A stretch of 64,000 nucleotides of DNA from Ignelater luminosus (lineage: Eukaryota; Arthropoda; Insecta; Coleoptera; Elateridae), in the NCBI GenBank assembly GCA_011009095.1, contig VTPC01091051.1, forward strand, positions 124,001 to 188,000. The letters are read 5' to 3'. The position numbers were made by a program, and so were the translations under genes. Below the pieces are notes generated by a model. That model was not told the origin of the DNA and searched no databases. It was given only the letters and a program-made list of their open reading frames with translations. This document shows, piece by piece, positions 13,201 to 26,200 of the stretch (positions within the stretch are counted from its first letter, which is position 1; the number at the start of each line of letters is the position of its first letter).

Positions 13201-15440
13201 TTTCTCGAAAAAAAAAAGTTCTAAATTAAGTCCGAAATACTCGTTTTAAATTATTTTTTTGAGATTTCAATCAAGATAATTTTGTAATTTAGAATTTATT
13301 TCAAAAAAATAAATAAAAGGTTAATAACACGGTGATATTAAAACAAGATTTATACACCCACCTAAACATGTCAAATTACAAATTAGGCTTAAGTTGTCTT
13401 TTATGGAATTAAGTTAAATTGTATACTGGAAGACTTTAAGTAGAAACCTACTCTCTTCTTGTAATATTATATTTCCTTTCTGTTTTGATCATGATGCCTG
13501 GATAATTAATTTTTTCAAGATCTAAAAATAACCAAAACAAACATCTACATGAACATCCTGGTTATTATTTAACATAAAAGGTTATAATACTCCCAGCTTG
13601 TACTCGACTAATAAATCGAAGCTTTATAAATATCTAAAATAACCAAATTTGTTAAAAATTCATGCAATGATTCCAAAAATTATTATTGTAAGAATTCTCA
13701 GCGAGTTTCTCACATTTCTGAAAGTTTTATTTCCCATAAATGTTTGATTATTCCTTTTTTTGAAATATTTAATGAGCAGTTGAAATTCTTGAAATATCTG
13801 AAATCTAGGTTTCACCAAGTATTATGAGAAATAGAACACAAATATTTCTGAGGAATTGTTAAGATTAATAGTAAGAATCTTGAAATATATTTCCAGGGAA
13901 AAATGCCAATCGCAGATGTAAATAACAAATTTTTCAAATTATAATTTTTTTATTTCCTTGAACTTTTTTAATAGCTCCCGTCATTTCAAATACTAATTCT
14001 TACACAAGTCAAATTTCAAAACAATTACTTTGAAAATCAATCACTAATGTTGACATAATTCTAGATTAGTACAAAATACCATACCGTTTTGTTTTGACAG
14101 GTTTTAGATACGGATTGCACTTTTTTTGTACTGTAGATGGTGTCAAAACCATATCGAAGTTGCAGTCTACAACTTGCACTTTTAGTTCCATCCATCCAGC
14201 CAACTACATTCAATCAAGTTTTAAAAAAGTCAAGACATACTTGATGAGCATAGTAAATGAACGACCGCAAAGTTTAACAAGAAATTAGTCCTATGAAGAA
14301 GTTAAACAACCTGAATTGGGATGTTTCACAATATTCTTTTCTTACCTTTTAGAAAATATTTCTTTAAGTTTGTATAGTCTCAATCGTTTGCTTTTAGGTT
14401 TTCATTGTTCGATGACGCCATCTTAAGTCAGAGTAGCTGCTGATTTGGAATTTTTCAATGTTGAGATTATTTGAACTCTGAAAGACAAAAAGGTTTTTTT
14501 ACAGATATCAGTGTATATGACTACCGTGCGACAACAGGTAACTATTTCAAGACCATCGATTCACATACCAATAAATCAATGAAACATCAGCTCACTTGTC
14601 TGCCATATTGTTATAAGGACAGAGGAAAGTTAAATCCAACCAGACTGCATTTCGTTAGAAAAACAGACTGGAAGGTCTATATAAGTTTTTATGGTCAAGT
14701 TTTGTACCGTCGTCTGCTGCTTTTTCACGGAAGGAGATTCAAATGAACAACAAGTAGTTTTCTTTGCTTTTATAAACAAATCCTTTTCAACCTCTTCGGT
14801 CTTAAAAACGCCAAAATATGGAAAAAATAGATAACTGATTTTTCTAAGTAGATTCATTTTCAACTGTGCCACTTTTACTATTACCATCTTGACCATCTGT
14901 TAAAGCATTGGATACAAAAAACCAAAAAAAGTAATACCACAAAGCAAAGAAACTATTCATTGCGTTAGTTCTATTGCATTTCAAAAATCTATGGCTATAA
15001 AGTATCAGATAATCTTCGAATCATTTGTGTTGTGTTCCCTATTCAAGTTAGTTACTACCCGTATCGGTATAGTTTTTTTTTCCAACTAATCACATTTTGA
15101 GAACTTTAGAGATAATAAACAAGACATTGTTCAGCGGCTTTGTATTTTGTTATGTCATGCTAAGGTAAACAAAGATGCATTACTTTACTTATTTATAGTT
15201 AGTTTGTGTTCCAACCTACCATTTGTGCCAGTCTCTAAAAGGCGATCACCTTGGGAAAGAATAAAATCTCAGTCTCCATCAAGACAAATCTCAGATATGT
15301 TAACAGTTTTATTTGTACAAGTTCTACGTGCTTGTTTACATATACCATCTCGTTGGTTTCGGTATATTGTTGGGCAAAATAAATTCAGATACATTTCAAA
15401 ATTGTTTGCTATTTAGGGTAAAAATTAAAATTCAATGTGT
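10201..15440. other. AT-rich non-coding stretch, nothing recognised
   Basis: No gene supported. A lone CAGGGTGTTTCATTAA at about 11420 looks like a transposon terminus, but no inverted partner was found. Open frames at 14094-14288, 14471-14746 and 15147-15416 are plausible in length for chance and have no motif or flanking splice-site pair. Confidence 0.5.
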
Positions 15441-15442
15441 TA

Positions 15443-16175
15443 CACTGTAAAAACGGTATTGTTAAACTTAACCATAAACTTATGGTTAACAAAAATATAA
15501 TTACTGTAACAATACTTTATGTTCAAAATAGCCATAACCATTTGAACTCCATTGTTAAAATGACAATTTAGTTTTAGTTAAACATCTTTTAGTTATTGTA
15601 ACAATAATGATTCGCTATAATTGACGAACAACTATAATCTGTGTTGAGATAACAATACAAGGTATAGTTAATATACAATTTATAGTACAATCGTTCTTAA
15701 TTTTCGGCGTTCCTAGTAGATGGCACCTTAGTATTTTCATGCTGTTAAATGTTATATTTGATTTGTATATAACCAGTATGAAGCGTGCAAGCATCGACTT
15801 TCAATATCTTCCATTGATGAGTCCAAACAAGGACGAAACGATCATGTGGAGGTATTTTTTATTGTATATTTATTTATATTATATATACATATAATATAAA
15901 TATAATATTTATATAAACTTTATCTGTGGAGAGACATTATTGAATATTGTCTTTTAAACCAATTCTAGTTTGTTAATATAATATTTTCATTTTGTTGCTT
16001 TTACTAGGGTTTGTGGTCAGCATGTAACCATTTATTATAGTTGTCATAACAATAAACATTTAACAATTTCTAATTTGTGTAGTTAACAATACATTTGATT
16101 GTGCCTATATGAATCATACAGTATAGTCAATTTAACCATATTTTGCGTTAGGGTGACGATACTTTTTTTACAGTG
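15443..16175. mobile_element. Non-autonomous DNA transposon with CACTGTAAAAA ends
   Basis: The left end reads CACTGTAAAAACGGTATTGT. The right end, reverse complemented, reads CACTGTAAAAAAAGTATCGT, so 17 of the terminal 20 bases match. TA flanks both ends (15441-15442 and 16176-16177), consistent with a TA target duplication. The subterminal regions are full of short repeats in both orientations (TTGTTAA, AACCATA, AACAATA), a pattern typical of cut-and-paste elements with many transposase-binding sites. The 733-bp body is too short for a transposase. It contains an AT microsatellite (about 15868-15915) and a short coding-like segment. The superfamily is uncertain: the TA duplication fits Tc1/mariner or ISL2EU, while the CACT start recalls CACTA-like ends. 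Confidence 0.7.
15778..15854 (+). pseudogene. Coding-like segment inside the CACTGTAAAAA element
   Basis: An ATG at 15778 opens a frame of about 25 codons (MKRASIDFQYLPLMSPNKDE followed by a few residues) of normal amino-acid balance, unlike the AT-driven frames around it. It runs directly into AGGTATTT, which could be a 5' splice site. A TATATAA word lies just upstream. This may be the first coding exon of the transposase of the autonomous parent, kept after internal deletion. The same bases also form a hammerhead-ribozyme-like core (15815-15839), described as a finding. I recognise no protein family. Confidence 0.3.
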
Positions 16176-16177
16176 TA

Positions 16178-19100
16178 GTTTATTCAGACTTAATAGTGAA
16201 AAACTTGTTAAGCACTTGACTATTATATTTTCTTTTGTGTAAGTGAGACTTTAATTGATTGCTAATATTCAATATAACACTAGCCGCAAACCAAGATTCG
16301 ACTCTATCAATGTAATGAGGTTTGTATATCGTTAGGTTAGGTAAGCGTAATCAGAAAACAAAACAAAATCTGGGAAGGGAAGCTATAATCGCGCACATAA
16401 ATGACTTTTTAATTATTAATCTTACATGCTAAGTTGAAAATTGTAAAAGTTGGCTTGGTATTATTTGTTTTGGTATTGAGCTAACCCTCTGCTTATTGTA
16501 TGTAGCTTTCCTTAGGAATAAACTTGAAGAAACAAAAACTTAAGGTTTTTAAAGCTATAACAATAATGGCCGACTAATACGGTTCGTCCAATATAGACAA
16601 CAGTTTGACCAAACGAATTTAAATAAAATGGCACTGCAGGTTTTGTATATAAGCTTCATCGGAAATCCTACATCGCTCAAAAAAGGCCTAGCAAAGTAGG
16701 TATATTTACCACAAAGTTATTATGCACAACATGCTCTTGAAGTAGTACTAAGCAAGTAACAATTCCCGGTGACCCTGTGATTAGCTACAAAGCACAGGTC
16801 AACCTGGTATTCGAGTGACTACGTACGTCGGTCGTTCGTTAGATACGTCAGTTACTAGTTTCTAAACCCTGTGATAAAAACACACGACTAAAGTTTTACA
16901 ATCCGATAGTGATTCCAATGTGGTAACACAATATGCTAGAGAGTTATGGGCAGCTACATTAAAAAATGTTTATATAAATAAGAAAGAGATTGAAAAAATG
17001 AAAGCAGAAAGAAGAAGAAACGGAGGTGTACAAAACCCAAGAATGTAATGGATGCCAGATGTATTACACTTAATCCTTGTAAGTGAAGATGATTAAGAAG
17101 GTACATTGCTGTCGTAAACCTTGTAGACGAGTTCATAAGATTAAATAAACCGGCATGTTTATTGTCACGCACAAATAAAATCATTGGCTTATCTCAAGAG
17201 ATTATTAAAAGAATAAATGTTAATTTAGAAGTAAAGGATTTTTAAATGAATTACGTTTGCTGATTCCAAGATACCAATTCGGAAATAATTCGTATGTACG
17301 AAAAAGAAAGAAGATTTGGAATAAACATGATGAGAAAATATGTAAGATTCAAAATGGTAGATCAGAAAAAATACCAGAAGTAGATGGAAAAATCTGTAGC
17401 TTGAGGCAAAGTTGTTCATTAAGAGAAAAGATCTGCGCTCTTTTGGCTGTTTAAATCAACCCGTTAAAATCGGTTATTTATCCGTGTCCGTATGCTGCTA
17501 AATTGATTCTAAGGAATTTGTATCTCGGCTCTCTAGTTGCACGCACTTTTTACCACCGACTGTATACATTTCAATAAATACTAAGTAGAGGGGTAAATTG
17601 TAAACCCAGATAAATACGCCGATCACGATAATTAACAACGGTTTGCTTTTATATCGACCTATAAATTAAATTTCGTAACATTAATTTAGGACGTCGATGA
17701 TCACTAAGCAAAATATTCTATCTCATCTACAAGTTAGTAGATCTAATTCTCTAAACTGTTTTCTGAAAGGAAATCGAGCCTAGTCGACTCTAGCTATGAT
17801 GATGCCTCGAAGTAAGAGAGTTTTTACTGTAAACAATTGCAATTATCATACTTAACAGCAGAAGACGCATACTACTTACATAAATCAATCTAATAGTCTC
17901 ATATAAAGATGTTGAAGACATCTGCTGAGTTATCACTATTCAAACAAAGGAGATAAAACAAAGATTTGCATGAACTTTTGAAATCTCAAATGAAATAAAA
18001 CACAAACTTTACTATCTTTATATTTTTTGGAAACTGCTTTGGTCACCTACAGTGGGATTGCGCAAAGTAAACCTGTGAAAGATTTTCAAAACGCTTCAAT
18101 TTCTGGATATCAAAAACAAGCATTTGATTAGTAGATACAACAGAATCTAATGTACATTAGAAACACAAAGCATAAACGTTATGCATCAGAATAAAAAATA
18201 AATTAATGACAAGAACAGAACATATTTTCAGATAACTTCCAACCCGATTCTATAGAGGATATAGATATTAGTTAATAATACAGATTGGAAGCAATAGATT
18301 TAAAAGGTACAAAAAAAACCTTCCGGATATTAATTTGTTTAACTAAAAAAGCCACTAATAGTTATATTAAAAGCCACCTTTTATTTTTCTAAATTGAATA
18401 GCACGTATAGGAAATAAAAAATTGAGACTTCAAACTCGTTAGCTAATTACTAATGCGAGAATTGTATGAAAATTTAATAGTACACAGTGAACAGGAAATT
18501 GTACTCTGTGCTAATTGATGATCAAATCAGAACTTTACGATTGTTTAAATACGTGTGGAACAAACAGATTAACATGATTTTTCTAACTTTCTAGTTAACT
18601 ACCGCTCTTACTTATTTTTTTAGTAAATCCTTTATTTATGAACTTTTAAAGTTTCTAAAACCCATGAATATTTTAATAATTAATTAATTAACCTATGTTT
18701 TTCAAGAAAATATTTTTCACTAATTCTTGTATTCTTTAACATCCAATATATTAACTAATTATAATTGAACATAAAAATTAAAATTCACAATTTCTGGTTT
18801 CCTTAATAATTTAGAATAATAAAAGTCATTTAGATGTTTAATAAAAAAACCTGAAAAGACAGTAAATTAGTGAAACGAGTAGTTTTCATTATTCGGACGT
18901 CCGTAGCTACTGCTATATTAATTAGTAAATTTATTAGCATAATAGAATGATTACATCTCTACAAATTAACATAACCTATAAAAATATTTCTTCGGTGAAC
19001 CACTGTTTTAAGACGACGGAAAATAGGAAACAGATATCGTTTATCTTTCTCCCACTCACGGATGTTAATAATCTCACCATAAATGAGGCAGATAATGAAT

Positions 19101-20030
19101 ATAACTTAATAATTTGTTTGTTTATGTGTATTTTTTACACTTTCGACTTGTTTACTTTTTTTTTAATTCGTTCTAAAATTGTGTAATTTAAGATTAAGTG
19201 TAAATTCGAAAACTTCATTTTAAACTTCCTCAGGATGAATTGGGTGAAAGTAAATTTACACGTCGAACGATTAATAATTTTAATAAGCTCAGTCGGAGCA
19301 CTTCGCGTCTCGGACCACACACCAATGCCATTTTTAAAAACATCAAAATACAAAAATAAAACAGAAAAGTTTTATACATTCTGATACAATCGATCGGAAT
19401 ATTTCTGACAATGCGGCAAAGAAATTCAATTTATTCTTTCAAGAATACTTTATTTGCATGGAACAAGAGTAATGGTAATTGAAGGCATTAAAATGTTGTT
19501 AGAACAAGTTTACAACATTCTTACACCTCGTAGGATAGCGTGTCTCATATCCCGAGCACTTTACAAATTTTCATTGTACATTATGTCGCGGTGTGCTTTC
19601 GTAATTGTGTAAATTTTTTAAATTCCCTAAGGCAAACCGCGTTACAAATTACTTTTAATGCACTCGAGCGCGAAACGTTAAAATATTCGCGCGTATCTTA
19701 ATTTTTTTTCTCTCACTGCGGATGAGGCGATAGCTGCCAACGCCGAAAATAAAATCTTAATCGTCCAAATATTACATATATTCGTTATTATAATATTCTC
19801 TAATTTTACTACCTACACTATTTATTTAAGGAATGATCGATTTTATTTTTCCTTGATTAAAATTTTCCAGCCATTGCCTACCTACATCAATTTTTTATGC
19901 TTCCTCAAAATTAGTGATCCAAATAAATTTGTTAATTATTTGAAAAAAAAAGCTAGATCTTAATTTATTTGTTTTAAATTAATATTTTCACTATTTCATA
20001 GATTGTGTTACCATTAATTATGCGTTGTCT
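16178..20030. other. AT-rich non-coding stretch with a CpG patch
   Basis: No gene supported. The part at about 19510-19745 is richer in CpG than its surroundings (words such as GCACTCGAGCGCGAAACG and ATTCGCGCG) and could be a conserved regulatory block, but nothing in the sequence proves it. Two TTAGG units occur at about 16332-16343. Other open frames are short and without motifs. Confidence 0.5.
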
Positions 20031-20212
20031 TACAACGGAAATGTCAAAGAACAACATGCAGATCGACCAAGGGTTACAACCGCAAGACAAAACCGCTTGA
20101 TTCAATTGACAGCACGCAGAAACAGAACTCATACTGCTACCCACTGGCTATGAGCTCCAACAAGTACATAAATGTTACTGTGAGCACACAAACAACATAT
20201 TAAGAATCTTTA
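20031..20212 (+). pseudogene. Tc1-like transposase fragment, DNA-binding domain
   Basis: In frame from 20031 the translation includes DRPRVTTARQNRLIQLTARR followed by NRTHTAT. This matches the linker and second helix-turn-helix region of Tc1-family transposases (GRPR...T...DR.I...A.RNR..TA). After a stop and a frame change the next pieces, VTVSTQTT and KNLYQVNLC, match the usual V(S)..T..NRL...L that follows. Everything downstream, including the catalytic core, is missing or unrecognisable. No terminal inverted repeats were found, so this is a truncated, decayed copy. Confidence 0.6.
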
Positions 20213-23200
20213 TCAAGTTAATTTATGTTTTATAGTATGTTTGGTTGATGGTGCTTTATCTGAATCTGAAGAATGCAAGTATGTCTGGAGAAAATGAAGA
20301 TTGTAGAGGAAACTAGGAAGTTAATAACCGATTTTGATTCATACGCTATGCTGGAGCAAAGATTAATATTTTCTTTCTTTAGTATGTAGTATGTTCTAGT
20401 AAAGCCTAGTAAAGTCAAACGTCCGACTTAATCAGTTCTGATATAATGGGGTACGTACTTTTCTCGTCTTGTTTCTTACTTGTAATGAAGGGGTAGCATG
20501 AAGTTTTACTTGTGTTTGTTACAAACGCACTTAAACAAAACAACTGTAAAAACTACATTTTCAGTTCTTTAAGAGGACTGGCTCTACTGTGTAGGTTTAA
20601 CATTTCTATATCACTGACTCAAACGTACGAATTTGCTCTTTCTAATCTCGCTTGAAAGTCTGAATCAGTAACATTAACACAATACGTCCGTTGTTCATTT
20701 AAGATTATGCGCTATACGGCTTCATGATAATAAATAATCGTAAATAAGGTGGTAACATTATAGAACCTTTGTGCTGATACTAATGTAGGTAAGAGTAAAG
20801 CAAGCCCTGATATACGAGAATGTACCAAAAATCAAATGCTAATAAGAGTTTAAAAATTAATGGTAACCATAACACAATACCATCTATTTTCTGAAGATCA
20901 CTAATGATAGAATAGTTATAAAAATCAAAAGTTCAATATAAACAACTGGAAACAATAACCCACTCGGTTACGCAAAATTTCTGTCCGAGTTGAGATATAG
21001 GAAAACTCCACACATCCTAGATCTTGTTAAGTTAATGGCCGTAACAGTCGATGTAATTAAGATAAATTTTAGTATTTAATTTAAAAGTTGAACGTCAACT
21101 ACCTTTGATATAGGACAGATGCCGTTCTTTGGTTTTGACCTGCGCACCATAGACAGTAGATCAGTAACTCGAGGACAAGAGCACCTTCGTGCTTAATCAC
21201 TGTGTTTGGAGTTTAAAATTCTATTGCGCAAGCTTGTATTGTTAGAGACTTGTCTTTGTCAGTAGAGTAGCAAACACAACTCAAACAAAACCCAGATTGT
21301 TTCTTCCAGACATCAACATATCATAAAGGAAGTTGTTTCCCAAGTCTCGCGTCCACTTGGAAGTCTGCAATAGTCTTGTTCTATCCGTTTTAAATCTGCA
21401 CAGTTTCACACTGAAAAACTGTTGGAGACTACATATATTATTTTCATTCCTCAAAGATATGTAAACTGCAACGAATTTCTTTGATAGACATCCTAAACGA
21501 TGTGTCATCAGAGTCGTATAATAGTCTAGCAACTGTTTCAAGCTTTCTCCTCAAAAAACGCATATTTTGTTCAAGATAACCATTCGACCACACCTCAACA
21601 TATAACTATTTCAATTTCCAAGCCCCAAAGCTGTAGGTCAAGCAGATCTGGCTTCACATATATTCATTATTCTTCCATTTTTATACTCAGCTTACTAGCC
21701 TCTTCTTATTATATATTTGTACACTTGTTCCAAAATATTTTTGTCATAAACCCAATGCTCGGAATTAACCAATATGTCTGCTTTCATATAATCTTATAAT
21801 TAAGAAGCCAAAGTACTAAATGGAAGATATTGGTTTGGACACATGAATCATTAACAAAATGGCGAGCATGAATTGGTGCATAATCCTACAACTCGAACTT
21901 TTTGAAGATTGTCAGCAGGAGTCAACTATTTCAATATAATTATAGTAAAAATAATAGTTCATCCGCTTACCAGGTTATCTATCGCATTTACAAAGTTAAG
22001 TTGAGAACCAAGAAATAATATTACAGATTAGGCAAAACAGATAAATTCTTTTCTACAATTACTTAACAAAACTCGCCAATGCGGTTACGTCGCAATACTA
22101 GAATAGACAAATTCATGAAACAGAATTGCTACAGTAGATTAAGCAAATGAAAATAAATGATGAAAGAAACACAGCTACAATAATTGTAAACTTAGTAAGT
22201 AGATTTATTTTTGGCCTCTTGTATTCTTACGAGACACTGAAATACTGATCTTTTCCAAAACTGGTGGACAATCTACCGTATCGTGAAGTAAACCATATAA
22301 AAATTTCATAGATGTGATTATACCAATTCATGGTCTTCAAAGATCTACTATTTTATTTAAATACCAATGATTGGGAGATTGTTGGTAGCACAACGCGTGC
22401 TCAAAAACATTTGCCTCTGCAGTATTACAGCTTTATGTGCAAAAAACCTAAATTCACTTACAAGTTGTTTCCAATAGTATGGTATTATCATGGAAGTTAA
22501 TTATATTGTAAGATTTTGTTGCGTTTTTGACATAAAGGTAATGTTACTGGAGGAGAAGACAAAAAATCCTTTGTAGAATATCAAGAGAGTCTTTAAATTG
22601 CATCCAAAACTCCCACACAATTTGAGATCGGTTTTTGTTTGATGCTTAAAACGGGAAAGGTGCGTTAAGATTTTTGATGAGAATTTTGAGTTGGGCTTAG
22701 AAAGCAAATGTGGGATGTTGGCATTAAGAAAGGGACGAGAATTTCAGCTAAAGGGATTTTTCACCAGACAAAGTTTCTTACACTGTTGGAATCGTCATGA
22801 GATCAGATTTTAGCGTAACTGTTTTGATTAATTTTCAGATTCTCGTTCCACACCTCAGGCAATGAGTAAGAATGGTCCTGTATGTAACCTTGAACCGTTC
22901 ATTTAAAATAAGAAATCGCGAATATTAATGTACTGATTCGAAAAGAAAAAGTTAAAGACACCAACATGGGTAAATGCTTGTATTGGTACTATTGGAACTG
23001 TACTAACTGATTGAATAATACTTTGCCTGCAATGAACAGAAAAATTCAATCAATCGCCAAACATTCGGCACCTTTGTATATCTACCTACTCGAGAAAGCC
23101 TTGTAATTCAAGAATGTCAAGAAGTCATTTCGACTAACACATTGCTTTAATTCTTCTTACTCTTTATGTTCTCAAAATGGCTTCAAAGTTTTCCTTAAGG

Positions 23201-26200
23201 ATTACAAATGTTACAGCCACAAAAAGAAAATCAAAATTCTATCAACTGTTAGCAGCACAAACTGGATACATTGCCTTTGATTTCGTTACTTTTTTAGAAG
23301 AGGCATATATCCTGATTCCTGAATCACTAAAAGTGCGGTACAATTTAATGAAACCATCACTAATTGTTACCAAAAACATAAAATTTAAAACATTGGAACC
23401 TTTGGACCATGTTTTACGTAACAGGAATTAACTCTTTATTTGTACATACACTTCAAGAATTCAACAGATTTTTAAACCTGCATTGTTATATGCTATTAAA
23501 CTTTATCATGTTATATATAAAAGAAGACTTTTAAAAGATCATTTATTATGTCCAAGTTATTTTTCCAGTAGCATTTTTCTGGTGGTTTAGCCAACCAAAG
23601 TGTACCGTTGAATTAAAAACGTTTATTGTTGTTATAATTACAGTCGTAAATTTCGTTGTAATTACAGTGTTAAGAAATGGATCATTTAGTTTTTAAAATA
23701 ACATCAACAGTGAAAAACACAACAGAAGAAAAAACGTTATATATGTATATACTAAAACATATTTTTAAATATTTGTTTTTTTTTATTATCTAGAATATTC
23801 AAGTCGAGAACAAAAATAATGCCTCCTACAATTTCAAAAACGGCTTCCTTTTTATTTTTATTATAATCTTAGAACAAACAAATAATTAAATGAGATTTTA
23901 TTACGGGCGGTAGCTATATATTAAAACGAAGATAACTGAAAAGTCGAAATAAAAATATCCAGTTATCTAAGGAAAAACAAGGTTTTAATAAATAACGCGG
24001 CTCTTTTAAATTTCTTCATTATATAGGCTTAAATATTTAAATTTTCAAACGTTATGTGTGAGAGATATTTATTTAAGAATTTAGTAAAATAATAAGTAAT
24101 ACCATGTTATTACAATGTTTATTAATGGCTGTTACATACACGTTAGGCAAATAAAATTTTTCGCTATTTAAATTATGTGTAAACTTTGGTGCCTTCCAAG
24201 TAAATTATACGGCTTCCAAATGTGCCGACTTTGCGTCTTTATTACTTAACATTAATTATTATTAGCTTTACATAGCCGTACTTGTTTTAAATATTACGGG
24301 TTTAGAAGATTAATTGTACCGGAAATTAAGTAGGTTCGTTTTAAGAGTTTTCTTGGGAATACGAAATGGAATCAATAAAAGCGGGTTTTAATGTATCTGT
24401 AAGGTTTTATCGCGTAATTAATAAATGGAAATATTTGAAGAGAGAAAAAGCTTTTCTCACTTTGCTATTGTATCTCATGAATCATAAATAAAAATCCTTT
24501 AGTGGATTTCTAATGTAGGAAAGTTTTAATGCAAGCCTCAATTTATTCCTATAAATGTGGTTTTCGAATTTAACTATCCGTATATTTTGACTAATAAGTT
24601 ATCCAATATCATCAACTGCTTGGTAATGAGTAGTTTATTATGGCAAAATATAAATTTGAATGGTTAAGCTTTTCATTCAAAACAAAATGAAAGGAAGAAT
24701 TCCAATGTACGGTCTAAATTCCGTAGGAATAATAAAGTAAAATGTCGCCGTTATTTGATATGTATACATATTAAATTAAATAACATGAAAAGTAAGTAAG
24801 CTGATCCTCCATAATATACTACCTAAGAGCAATTTTGCAACGCAGTGACGAAACAATATTGTAAAAACACCAGAAAACGATTTTGTAGGCTGGACTCAAT
24901 CTTCAAAAGAATATAAGATGGAGTTTACCTTGATATAGAACAAAAAAACAGTATCAGCTCAACGAGAGCAAAATCTTGGTGTTGAACAAACTATATTGGA
25001 GGAATAGTGGATTGGGAAAAGATAATACCTGTGAAACCAACCGACTAAGAATCATTCAGAATCCAATGAGGAAATCTTACAAAATAGCTTATCGACACGT
25101 CAGTATTGGGGAAAGATAAAAGCTAAAAACAGTTTAGTAAGAAACTGTAAAATCAAAAGCGTTGGGTTTTGTTTAATTTTCTTTTTTCAATCAAGACCTA
25201 CTCTTCATCGAATCAATATTTAACTTTCAGATTATTTCAACCATGCGAAATTTGTTGTTAGACGAAGATAATTTTTGCATTGTAAATAAGCATTAACATA
25301 TGCTCTGTAATTTTAAATACAAAGCGAAGAGACAAAATCTCCTCTTGGCGGACAATCTACAAACCAGATGCGTTTAGGAATGGCATTTCAAAGTAACTGA
25401 ATGGTATGTAAAGAACTTTATACGACGGACGCAACGGTAAGCAACAACGTTTTCATTACAGTTTGCATTGATGATGAAATTATTTTGAATCAAAAGAGAT
25501 GGGCAGCGAGCTATTAATAATAATAAAAATAATAATGAAATACGAGTCGAACGGCAGGATTCCATTTACATTGCATTATACGTATTTCTTCAAAATTGAT
25601 TAAAACTTCTAGTTTATGCCTTAATATATCGAGTACATTTCATATTTTATCCATGAAGTGTCCTGCTATAGTTCAAACGTTTTTGCTCATTTAGGTGAAG
25701 TAATCGCTAGATTCAGTAACGCTGCAGTTTAGCTTTGTAAGAACGATAGATTCCATAATATCATACATTAAGCTAGAGGGGACAATACTCGACAGATGTC
25801 GTCAAAATCAGTTTTGTGAAAGTAGAAAAGAGAACTCTGGGTACACTGAGAGCGGTATGATTCAAATTCCTGCTTAGATTTTGCTAGGGTAACTTCGAGT
25901 CTTAAATTTCTTAAAAAGCTTCAATACAAAAAATCTTCGAAGTTAGAAATACTGCAAATGAGTATGACGTAGTTTTTTTCTAAATGAATCCAAAATCCTT
26001 GTTGTGCATAACAACTATTTATGATGTACCACATTATCAGAGGAAAACAATTTGGTACAACGTTTATCAATTTTACTGTCTATGACAAGACGCGCCCTAA
26101 AGAGCGGGCAAGCAAAGCTAGCAAGTTATTTTTAAACAAAACATTACAAGAATTTAGAATTTAATTGTAAGGGTCCTCTTAGGTTAATACGACAGACAGC

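Noticed and set aside
14630-14896. Overlapping open frames on both strands at 14.5-14.9 kb
   Set aside because: Both are AT-driven and without motif; overlapping frames on opposite strands suggest chance.
15869-15910. Possible promoter or origin from the alternating AT tract
   Set aside because: It is a simple AT microsatellite inside the transposon; no further signal supports a function.
23177-23431. 84-codon open frame starting MASKFSLRITNV
   Set aside because: Reasonable composition, but no motif, no splice or promoter context and no homologue known to me; not enough to call a gene.
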